A DNA stretch of 64,000 nucleotides from Diploptera punctata (taxonomy: Eukaryota > Arthropoda > Insecta > Blattodea > Blaberidae): NCBI GenBank assembly GCA_030220185.1, contig JASPKZ010002332.1, positions 434,001 through 498,000 of the forward strand. The letters run 5' to 3'. Position numbers and translations under genes: made by a program. Numbering within the stretch: the first letter of the stretch is position 1; the number at the start of each line of letters is the position of its first letter. Shown here piece after piece: positions 11,501 to 23,500 of this stretch. The notes below the pieces were generated by a model. That model was given only the letters and a program-made list of their open reading frames with translations, was not told the origin of the DNA and made no database searches.

Positions 11501-14500
11501 TACTAGCTTTATAAAGTAATGTTAAATTCCCAATAAATGTCTTCTTAACTAAGAAGCCGCCATTTGCAAAGATAGAAGCTATGGTTTCAAAAGCATTTGG
11601 CGATAGGGAATTACAACGTATATAAGAGAAAAATTTGCGTCTAGATCGTAACTTGCCTCGGTAGCTCAGTTGGTAGAGCGCTTGGCCCGGAAAGCCAAGG
11701 GTCCCAGGTTCGAGTCTCGGTCTAGGCGAAAATTTTTCTCTTCAAATATAATTTATCTTTCAGTGAGAAATGTTAAATCAATAATAAAAACATAAATAAA
11801 GTGAATTTGGAAATTTTCAGCGAACACATGTTGTGTTTACTCCAAGAAATTCTGTAAAAAACCTATGCACCTGGTGACATTATATATAAAACACTGTATT
11901 TGACTGAAAGCTCAATACAACTATAACCATTTTTAGAAAGTGAGAATACCTGAAATCTCTACTTGTTTTACAAATATGGAGTCTACAAAACTTCCTCTTT
12001 TTCATAACTGATCCTACAAATCTACTAGAGCCATTTCTGGACATTCCTAACAATGACATCTATCATATTTGAAGAGAGAAATTATATGCTCAGACCGGGA
12101 CTTGAACCCGGGACCCTTGGTTCTCTAGACCAAGTGCTCTACCACCTGAGCAAGTACCGATCTAAATGCAAATTTTTCTCTATTCATTCATTCAGAGTGT
12201 TCTGCTCAAGAGTAGGTCTTTCACTGCAAACACAGCATTCTCTACTCTTTCCTTAACTCAACTTTCCTTTTTGTATCTGCATACAACCATTTATTTTAAT
12301 ATTGTCCATCATCTAATGTCTTTTTCTGCCTCTAACTTTCTTTCCGTTGACCATTCCTTCTAGGGCATCGTTCAGCAGGCAGTTACTTCTTAGCCAGTGG
12401 CCAATCCAATTTCTTTTCCTCTTCTTTATGAGTTCCAGCACTTGTTTCTTCTTTCGCCCACTCCGTCTAGCACATCTTTATTTCTTACTTTGTCTGTCCA
12501 TTTTATATGTTCCATTCTTCTCCATATCCACATCTCAAAAGCTTCCAGTCGCTTTTCCTCTTCCGTCTCTGCACCATACAATGCTACACTCCACACAAAG
12601 CACTTCACTAGCCTCTTCTGTAATTCTTTTGCCAAAGGTCCGCAGAAAATGCTTCTCTTCTTGTTAAAAGCTTCTTTTGCCATTGCTATCCTCTGCTTTA
12701 CTTCCTGACCGCAGTTCATGTTACTACTGATAGTACAACCCAAGTATTTGAAGCTCTCCACTTGCTCAATGGCTTCATCTTTAATCCTCTTGTTTATCTT
12801 CCTTGATTTCCTTCCTATAATCATGGCCTTCGTCTTATTTATAATTTTTCTCTATATACATTGTAATCTCCCGCCCACCAAATGCTATGAAGCCTTTGCT
12901 TCTATCTTTGCAAATGGCAGCTCCTTTATTAAGAAGACATATTTGGGAATTATACATAACATTATGAATGTCAGTACGGCTTTTATCGATGTTTTATTAT
13001 TAATTTCATACATCTCAATGATGGATAAATCATATTTGAAGAGAAAAATATACGCTCAGACCAGGACTTGAACCCGGGACCCTTGGTTCTCTAGACCAAG
13101 TGCTCTACCACCTGAGCTCCTGAGCAAGTACCGATCTAAACACAAATTTTTCTCTATATACGTTGTAACTCTCGGTCTGAGCGTATAATTTTCCTCTTCA
13201 AATATGATTTATCCATCATTGAGATGTATGAAATTAATAATAAAAACATTGAAAAAAGCCGTCGTACTGACATTCATAATGAAATGTATAATTCCCAAAT
13301 ATGTCTTCTTAATAAAGGAGCTGCCATTTGCAAAGATAGAAGCAAAGGCTTCATAGCATTTGGTGGGCCGGAATTACAACGTATATAGAGAAAAATTTAC
13401 ATTTAGATCGGTACTTGCTCAGGTAGCTCAGGTGGTAGAGCACTTAATCTAGAGAACCAAGGGTCCCGGGTTCAAGTCCCGGTCTGAGCATATAATTTTT
13501 CTCTCCAAATATGATTTATCTATCATTGAGATGTATGAAATTCCGATTGAGGGTCTTTCCACTTTTCAGCGGTTGCCCTTTTACCAGCCGGCTGCTGGCC
13601 CTTCACATCCACATGTGTCAATCACAGAGGTAGATGATCAACAGCCAGTGTAGGGGTGACATGTGGTTAGCATGTCGAGTCCCCCAGCCGTTATAGCTGG
13701 TTCCTCAACCTGGAGCCGCTACTTATTGCAGCTACCCAATTGCCTCACGATGCTGGGTGGGCACCGGTCCCATACTGGCCGAAATACCATGAGAAAATTT
13801 CTTCCCCCATGGAGACCCGAACCAGCGCAAGTCCCATAGCTCTGCACCAAGGCTTCCTACCTTAACCGCTCGGCCACGGCGCGGGATGATGTATGAAATT
13901 AATAATAAAAAAATCAAATGATATCTATTCTCAATTCTATATTCTGCCTTCCATGGCATATACAATTCCTTCATCTCTTTTTAGATCTATTCTAGGTATA
14001 AATCCTTTTGAGTAAGTAGTACGTTCCATCTTTCTATCAGTATTTGTTCCATTTATATGATCAACAAATTCAATCACTTATTTTAATGACCATTATATTC
14101 ATTATGGGAAAGAAAAGCTAATGGTCTGTAATTGGGTCAGAAACCTTAATGGATCTGAAGCTTAATTTTTGTAGTGAGATTTTCTGACATTCAAGAGCAA
14201 CAATTAGCTAAATCCACTCGCTCACATTTCCATATGGGCATCTCCATGGATCAATAGGATTACAAAAAGTGTAGGAAAGCTATTAACTATGAATGGATAA
14301 AAAAAGTGTTACTTGAAATAATTCAAATATTTGTAATTCCTTCTGGAATTACATTCTTCAATTGTTATTTATTTAATACCGTACTTGTTTATCTTTCTTA
14401 GAGTCTCTTTTTCAAAAATCTTCTTAAGCACATCATTGCTAATAAAATCATAGTTTCAGATCCAGTTAGATTATAATCTGTAAGAAAGTAAAACAGTCCT

Positions 14501-17500
14501 TACCTCATCCTGATCAACAACTGTCTTCTCATTAACCAATCTGACAGTGTCACGAGGTCGCAGAGCACTCTTATCTCGGCTATTGGGTCGACTAACATGC
14601 CGCACTAGTAGCGGTGATTTTGTTGTTTGATCCTTGTGGTTTTCTTCCTCTCTTGCTAATAATACTGACATCCGGAACTGCAAAAAATTGTTTAGAAGCT
14701 AAATTATTGTTCATTTTTCCTTACAGAGAATTATTCCTGTGGTTACCCATGGTCTGGAATTTAGGTTAAATTTAAGACTCTGCGGTGTTTCATTATCAAT
14801 TATCACCCATTATGTCATTGGAGCAATGCAACTCCACCTTCCAAGAGCCCCAATCTTAGAAGTGAGTTATAATTTTGTCAATGCCAGGAGAAATTGTCAG
14901 AAATGTCATAAGAACACTCTGGTGGCAATGAAAACAAAAAAGTAGGTGAGATATTTATGTCATCATGCCGTGATTCAGAGCTATGGGACTTGCACTGTAA
15001 GAGTCCCGAATGAAGAAGAAATTTTCTCATGGAATTTCATCCAACAATGAGGATTTTGGTATTTAGAATAAATAATGGCTTCAGGTTGAGAAAACCGCTA
15101 TAACAGATGAGAGATCCAACCATGATGACCACATATCACCCCCCTTCCCTATGCTGGCTAGATATTTATACACCTCTGAATACACATGTGCATGAGAGGC
15201 CAACAAGCCGACTGTTAGGCCAAGGGCCTTCTAGGCCTGTCATGCCATGGAGCTTTTTTATCAAAGTGATTGGATTATTTAAAAAGCAAAGTGTTAGATT
15301 TAATATAATAAATTTGAGAATTTTAACATTATGAAAAATTTGAAAAACGATGAAATGCAGCAAGAATACCAAATTAAAATTGCTAATAGATTTGAAGTAT
15401 TGAAATCTTCAGATGACAATGTGGCAAACGAAGAAGAAACTAATATACATAATGAATGGGAGGCTATAAGAGATACTATTAAATTGTCAGCATCAGAAAG
15501 CATTGGTCACTTAAAAAAGAGGCAAAACAAGAAATGGTTTGATGAGGAATGTGCCGACATTGTAAAGAAAAGAAAGCAAGCAAAAATGAAATGGTTACAT
15601 GAGCCAAATGAGGTAAATTTGGAGCCATTGGGTAGTGTCAGACGGGAAACCACAAGGTTACCAGAGAGTAAAAAGAGGGAATATCTGAGAGAGAAGATTA
15701 ATGATCTTGAAATGAATGCCAAAAATAGGAACATTAGAGAATTATATCAGGGAATCAGGATAGAGAGGAAAGGGTTTCAGGCTAGAACAAACATAATTAG
15801 GAATGAAAATGGGGATATGATTGCATTATTACGAGTATTTGAGAATAAAGTTCTTAGGAATATTTTTGGACCAAAGAGAGATGAACAGACAGGTGAATGG
15901 AGAAGACCGCATAACAATGAATTACATGGTCTTTATAGGAAGCCAGATGTAATGACAACAGTTAAGTCTCGTAGACTGCGATGGGCAGGACATGTGGCAC
16001 GAATGGGGAATGAAAGACATGCATGGAAGCTTCTTGTAGGAAAACCAGAGGGAAAACGCCCAGTTGGTAGACCAAGAATGAGGTGGGAGAATAACATTAA
16101 TTATGATTTGAGGGAAGTAGATTAAACATTACAAAGCTTTACTGTCAGAAACTAGAAATGAGTTTATAGAAACAACAGAAAATCCAACTATAGAAATGAA
16201 CGCCCTGGAATTTGATACAATAGATATAGAATTAGAAATTCAAACCCTAAAGAATAAAAAAGCACCAGGGCCGGGAAACATACCCAATGAGTTAATTAAA
16301 TATGGCCCAAAAAATTTAATAGGTAGATTGAGGGACTTGTTTAATAAGTGCATTGCAATACAGAAGATTCCTGATGAATGGAAAATAAGCTACATAGTAC
16401 CAATATACAAGAAGGGCGATAGAAGAGACGCAAAAAACTACAGAGGAATAAGTATAAATAACACATTATATAGAATATTTACGAAGTTATTAAAAACAAA
16501 GTTACAGAAAGATGTTAAAGACAATTATTAGAGAGAAGATCAAAATGGATTCAGACCAGGAAGGTCATGTGTTGACAATATATTTGCAATACAACAGTTA
16601 ATTGAAAAACGGACTGCAGTTGGAGAAGAAACCCATTTGACAATGATAGATTTAGAGAAAGCTTATGACTCAATTCCGAGGAACAAATTATGGGAAGTAT
16701 TGGAGAAATACAATATTGACAGAAACCTAATAGAAATTATTAAACAAACCTATAAAGATAACTCCGCTTATGTTAAAATGGGAAATATAATGTCTAATCC
16801 TATAAACACCTCAAAGGGATTGAAACAAGGGTGCAGTCTATCACCAATTTTATTTAATATTTATGTAGAATTTATATTAACGAAATGGAAACAAAGCTGC
16901 AAAGGTATGGGGATCCCAATAGGCAATAGATTTTTGCTGACATTACAATTTGCCGATGATCAACTGGTTTTAGCGCAAGACAATTTTGATATGGAATTCA
17001 TGATAAAAAGGTTGAAAAGCACATATGAATCATGGGGTCTCACAGTAAATTTACAAAAAAACAGAATATCTGGCAATAAATAGCAATGAAAGAGGAAAAC
17101 TTAGTATTGGAAGATGGAATCCAAATAAAGCAAGTGAAACAAACTAAATATTTGGGAATGATTATGGGATAACATCGAAGGTATAGGCAAAGAGAACATA
17201 AAACATAGAATTGAATTGAGTAGCAAAATAATATCATCATTAAATTCCATATGGTGGGATAAACATATTTGGAAAGACACAAAAAAATATATTGGTAAAA
17301 CATTGGTGGAATCTGTTGCAATGTACGGAAGTGAGGTATGGACAATCAATAAGTACTACAAGAATAGACTAATAGCTCTAGAAATGGATTATTTACGAAG
17401 AAGTGCCAGAAAGTCTAAATTAGAACGTGTCACAAATAAGGAAATTAGAAACAAAATGGGAGCAGAAGAAAGCATAATTGAAAGAATTGAGGAAAAGGAA

Positions 17501-20500
17501 TTAAAGTGGTTAGGACATGTTTTAAGAATGGAAGATGAGCGATGGCCGAAGCAACTATATGAATGGCATCCTAACAGAAAGAAGAAAAGAGGAAGACCAA
17601 GGTTAACATGGAAGGAAAACATGAAGACAGTAATGCAAGCTAGAGGGCTAAGCAATCGAAGATGCCCAAGACCGTAGGCTTTGGAGGTTTTGGCACTTGG
17701 AAGACGGCAGCAGCTGTAAAAACCCGAAGATAGAATAGATTATACAGGGGATGATTGGAAAACATTGGCTCAGGATAGGATATATGGAGAGCTTATGTCC
17801 GCATTGCCATGAACCTACGGGTTCGATAGTGCCAGTGAGTTAGTTATGAGGTTTCATTTATAAGAATATCAAATGAATCGTGAATTCTTCTTACCTCATA
17901 CATCTATGTTTTTTTTTAAATATAGATACATATATGTGTTTAAAAAAATATAGATGTATGAGGTAAGAAGAATTCACAATTAATTTGATTCTTATAAAAG
18001 TGTTAGATTGTTGTGTTCTGACATTCCGCACTATAGAGAAGACTAATTCATTCCTTATCCTTTACCTCAAAATTTCCAACATATTTTTCAAAGGCAGGTT
18101 TAACTTGTAGAACAGTTATATATAGCAAATAATAAAAGCTGTTATGATCTTACTGAATTTTCAATCTAATGTTTCTATGGATGACCCACAATTTTAAAAC
18201 TAATTAAGAAATTTTATAGCATGGTCTTCTTAAAGGAAAAGAAATGAAAGGGGAAAAAAAAAAAAAAAAAACTGGAAAAAACATCATATTTGAACAGAAA
18301 AATTATACGCTAGACTGGAACTCAAACCCAGGATCTTGGCTTGCTAGACCAATGCTCTACCAACTGAGCTATCTGGGCAAGTTCTAATCTAAATGCAAAT
18401 CCTTCTCTTATACATGTTGTCAATTCCTGCACACCAAATGCTATGAAACCTTTGCTTCTATTTATCATCATCATCATCCAGGGATTAAGCCTGTTGGCTC
18501 GTTCCGGTTTCATGAAAGCTAGAATTTTTAAAATTGTTCAGACCATCTTCTGTGTGGGCATCCAACATTTCTCCTTCCGTGCGGTTTATAATTTAGCAAT
18601 AATTTTGAATATCTTCCTTCTGGCATTCTATCAATAGGTTCTTTCCAGTTGTTCCTATATTTAATTATTCGGTCTGTAAGTTTGAAAATATTTAGTTCCT
18701 TTCTTATATCTTCACTTCTTTTCTTATCCAGCTTCTATTTAAATTAATTAATTAATTGCTTCTATATTTGCAAATGGCTGCTTCTCTATTAAGAAGACAT
18801 TTATTTGGAAATTTTACATTACATTATAAAGCCAGTATGGCTTCTTTCAAGTTTTCATTATTCATTTCATACATCTGAATGGGGAGATGTATGAAATGAT
18901 TAATAAAAACTGAAAGAACAACTTAAAATATAAGACAGTTATTAAGTTATCTCATACATAATGATAATTTTTAATGTAATTTTGTGTATCTGGTGGAATT
19001 ATGAAGGTTTCCAAAAGATGTCAGGTTAGAAAATTTATTTTATGAAGTGAGGTAAGCATTTCTAATTAATGTTCTTTTTGATTGTTGCAATAATGCAAAG
19101 GTAACTCAGAAAGTTTCTGGATACTGACAAAATATTTGAGATAATCTAAAACTTACCATTACATCTTCTCAAAATAATCTCCTTCAGCCTCTATATACCT
19201 GGACATCCTTCGAAACCAAGACTGGAAGCACTGACGCCAGACTGGTATTAAGCTCCTCTCTAAATGCAATGACAGCATCTTCTGGGCTTTGCAAACCGCT
19301 TTCCACATAGTCGGTTTTTCACGGAAGGGAACAGGAAGAAGTCGCAAGGTGCTAGGTCGGGAGGATGAGTCATAAGTTTCACAGGAGTACTCTCCAGAAA
19401 ATGATTTGTGACACTGGCTGTGTGGGCAGAGGCATTGTCATGGTGCAGTTTGATGCCTCTAAGACCAGTTTTCGGTCGCTTTTCATACACTTTTCAAAAA
19501 ACTTCCGGGAGACAAACTGTCGTATACCACTCTGCATTAACTGTCCTATGACCCTCAAGAGGAATTGTTGCCACATGACCACTAATAGGGAAGAATGTCA
19601 CTACCATTTTTTTCCCTACACTCCTAGCCCTCTTGACCTTGGTCGGAGGTGTGTCATCTGGAAAGACCCAGATTGATGACTGTCACTTTGTTTCTGGTTT
19701 GTATCAGTATATCCATGTTTTGTCACCTGTTACGATCTCAGAAACATGGCGAGAGTTCCTGTTATCGTATCTTTGCAGCATTTCACGGCACTATTCCACA
19801 CAAGCTACCTTTTGCCCTTCCATTAAATCATGGGGCACCCAGCAAAAAGAAATTTTCCTCACCCTTAAAAAAATTGTGCAAAATTTTTTTAACACTCCCC
19901 GATTCTATACCAAGGGTTGCCTTAATATCTATCCTTGTATGTTACTCTTGGATCTTCTTGCACCATTTTTTCCACAGCACTGATGTTTTCCTCAGTAACT
20001 GCCATTGAGGGACTTCTGCTTCTCTCTTCATTTTTGAGGGAAGTTCGGCCCTTCTTAAATTCTGCAAACCAACTGAAAAACAGTTGTACGGGAGGGAGCA
20101 AGGTCCCCGAAAGCCTGCCTAAGTCTCTCAAGACTTTGTTCCTGATGTAACCCGATTTTAAAATCATAATAAATCATGGAATGAAAATGTTAACGTTGCA
20201 GCTCCATTGCGAGACACTGAATTACTAACATCCCACTTTGTTTTAACCCCACTGTTAAGAGAGGAAATTATGTGTAAATACAGATAAAGTATGGGCTATC
20301 ACATGGTATATCCGGCTTATTCTTATCTCAAACAGATTACTTGAATCCGGAAACTTTTTGAGTGACCCTCGTAATATTATAAATTCAATATATTTCTATA
20401 TTATAAGTACCTGTAGATTCTCAGCGATATTCATTTTTGTAACATTATACTGTTAAGGAGTTGTGCACAGTGTGGGATGTGTCATAAAGTTAAGATCTAA

Positions 20501-23500
20501 ATATAAAACATAAGTATTACCTCAGGAGTATGACAAGCACTGCCATTCCCCGTCTCTCTTGATCTCTTTGTCACTTCACAATCTTCTGGACTGGAGGTCT
20601 GCTTTAGTGAAGATGGTGTTCTTTCCATGCTTGATCTATAATTCCAACAATACAATATATTGTTAATTTAGTGCAATGACAAGAACAATAAATATGGGTA
20701 ATCTAAAATACAGATAATATATACTATCACTAGAGTCCGGATATTAGGCACTTAAAAAATTCAAAATAGGCAGGCAAAAAAGGCACTAAAAATCAATAAT
20801 ATGGCACTAAAAAATTCAAAATAGGATCTTACAAAAAATGGACTACAACATGATTTTTACAGCCTTACGTAAAGAATATACAAATATGCTATTAAGAGCA
20901 TACAAAGATATCAGAGATGATTTTGGAACTTGTTTTGCCTTTTTACAAAGAGCAGACATATGTTTTGCAGTGTGTACATGCTGCAAAACATGGTGCTTCT
21001 TCGCAAAATTCACTGAAATTTTACACACTTTCCAAAACAATATTGAACTGTCACTTGAGAATATTTCCGCACCAAATTCTTTCACAAAATTGGTCATTTT
21101 GTCTTTTACTGTTGTCCGTTCTTTAGGCATCATAAAGCAACTGTTCTAAAGGTAAAAAAAAAAAAATGGCCACATACACTTGTTGCACTACTTTGTCTTT
21201 GAAGCACCTGTCTGTAAACAAGGATTACAGACAGAATTCAATGTTACCAACATCAAAAATAATATTGCCAGTCACTTAAAGGTTTCATTCAGCACCAGGT
21301 GTGAGACAGAGAAAGAAAGCTTAGCCATCTACCCTCTTTGTCACCTCAGCAATGTTTATATTGAAAGAAGCAAAGCTGTACTATAGAATTTCCTTCAAGC
21401 CTTACAGTCGGAGCATAATACAATGGGACAGAGCTCAGGGCTATTTCGCTCAACGGGAATGCATGAGGTGGTTAAATACAATAGCCGGTACTTTTTATTT
21501 CGCCTAACAGGAATGCATTAAGGGGGAAACCATCTACCTGCTAGGTTATTGGCTATTGCCACCCTTAACCTAAAATATTCCAACAATTTATAAAAAGAAC
21601 ATTTGAAAATTTCTATGCAATGATAAGTGTCATGAATTTTGTTCATTTCAATTAATTTAATTGAAATACTAAGTTAATTTCGAGAAAAAATAGCAAATAG
21701 GCATTTAAGCTGAAATAGGCATTTATAGGCAAAATGAACTTCATGGAAAACAACTCTAGGGTCATCAATATGAACTCATATGAAGTCACTTTTACAATAT
21801 CTATAATAAATAACTATAGACATTTTCCCTAACTATCACAAACATTAATCTTTGTCATTAAAGGTGTAAGTTATTAAATGGAACTCTACTGGTTGGAATC
21901 ATAATCTAAAGGACTGCCATTAAACTGCATGCGAGTAATTTTAATCTGGCTGCTCAAACCTTAAAAATTTTCATTCTATTGTTATTTTGAAAAGAAAAAT
22001 TAATGCCCGAATCGGGATTTCTGCTTCTGATGATAAAGGGAATTGTATATGAGGAAGAAGAATTAGCATTTATATCGGAAGCCTGAAATAGTGTAATGGT
22101 TAGCATGCAATTATACAAAACTAAAAGTTTCGGGTTCAAATCCCAATTCAGGTGTTAATTTTTTTTTTTTCCCCTCAAAACAATAATTGTCCATTATTGC
22201 AAATTTTAAATTTAAATTAATGCACTGAAATATAATGCTTAAGTACTATAAAAGTTAAGTGATTTTTCATTATAAATGTCTTCTTGGATCAGAGGCCACC
22301 AGATAGCACTTGTATCGACAACTATATGATTTTGATGATAAGGAGAATTATAAATGAGGAAGAAGAATTAGCATTTGCATCGGAAGTCTGAAATTGTGTA
22401 ATGGTTAGCATATTAGCATATAGAGCTAGAGATTTCTGGTTTAAGTCTTGATTAAGGCATTAATTTTTCTTTTCAAAATAATAATTGCTCATCATTGCAA
22501 ATGTCAAAATTTTAAATAATACATTGAAACATTTTATTGTCTTTCTCTAGCAGTATGGTTCATTAATAATTAAATTAATGTTTTTATTACCTCACCTCAT
22601 ATATGGTGAGGTAATAAAAACATTAATTTAATTATTAAATTAAACCTCATAGTGTTCTTTCCCTGTGAAAGTTAAATAAAGTATGGTTCATGTTGCAGGG
22701 CCATTGCTTTATTGCTAAGCTTCAATGTATAAAATTTTTAGATGAGAGACAAGTCAACTAAATCATATATTCTGTAATTACAAATAAGTCTATTTTGTTG
22801 TAATCATTCTTCCATCTAATGTTGAGTGCATTCAACCATTCTTCCATCTCCCTCTTCACACTCATCACTATTGCGCATAAATCCTCCATATTGTTTCATT
22901 TTCTTTTTTCTTTATTCCTAATATTAAAAACTTGCTTCTTCATAATGTCTCCCTGAAAAAAAGGGTAATATCTTTTTAACAATTCTCTTTAACATCTCGT
23001 AATTCATTAAATGTAACTCTAGTGGTTATTAACATCATAATTTAAATCTGGGCATGAAAGGGACAACAAACTTGTAGAGAGGCCTCTTTTTTTCAGGCTT
23101 GAGGTTTTTTATGTGCTCCAAATCTATGACATGGGACCCACAACTTTAGTTCCTGTATCATTTCATTTGTTTTCTTATTAACCTCCTTGCTTTCAGTCTA
23201 AGAGTGTTATTCACTTGCATTCTTTGCTGTAAACATGGCAACACTATGGCACTGCCGCAATAAAGGTTATACGTTATAATGCTGTAACCACATGACCATT
23301 CACGCTTCTGTATTCGGTTTCTACTCTTCCGCTGGCGGTAGTCCAGGACAGTCGCTTCATTCTGTTCCTGCATCATATACTCAAGACCATAACACATTCA
23401 TCTCAACACACAAGGTTCTTCAAGACTTGAAGCGCACATTATTCAAGTTATTAAAGTAAGTGTTTTAAATTACAAGTTGTGTATTCATTTAAAGTTGCCA

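Larger units (their letters stand above)
11056..11792. repeat. tRNA-bearing inverted tandem array A2
   Basis: One minus copy is followed by two plus copies, with the orientation switch at about 11338. Flanked by TAAATAAAGTGAA at 11043-11055 and 11793-11805, a perfect 13-bp duplication. The right end is the constant unit terminus (AATAATAAAAAC), 65 nt after the last tRNA-like head. Confidence 0.87.
12064..13916. repeat. tRNA-bearing inverted array A3 (second subfamily), carrying two later insertions
   Basis: Subfamily 2 units (heads starting GCTCAGG) in minus orientation, then plus orientation from about 13170. The outer direct repeat is AATGACATCTAT at 12052-12063 and AATGATATCTAT at 13917-13928 (one mismatch). 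A LINE piece (12184-12842) and a SINE (13543-13887) sit inside, each with its own 13-bp duplication of array sequence, so the array is older than both. Confidence 0.8.
18285..18924. repeat. tRNA-bearing array A4 (degenerate), split by a LINE 3' end
   Basis: A minus-oriented unit with a degraded head at 18309-18378 resumes after a LINE insertion at 18756. It ends in a short head-to-head junction near 18885 (CATACATCTGAATGGGGAGATGTATG). No clear outer duplication was found. Confidence 0.65.

Noticed and set aside
19365..20150. Plus-strand open frames in 19365-20150
   Set aside because: They are antisense shadows of the mariner relic on the minus strand.
20735..21740. 8-bp target duplication for the hAT-like element
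   Set aside because: The bases outside TAGAGT/ACTCTA do not match, so I do not claim exact ends.
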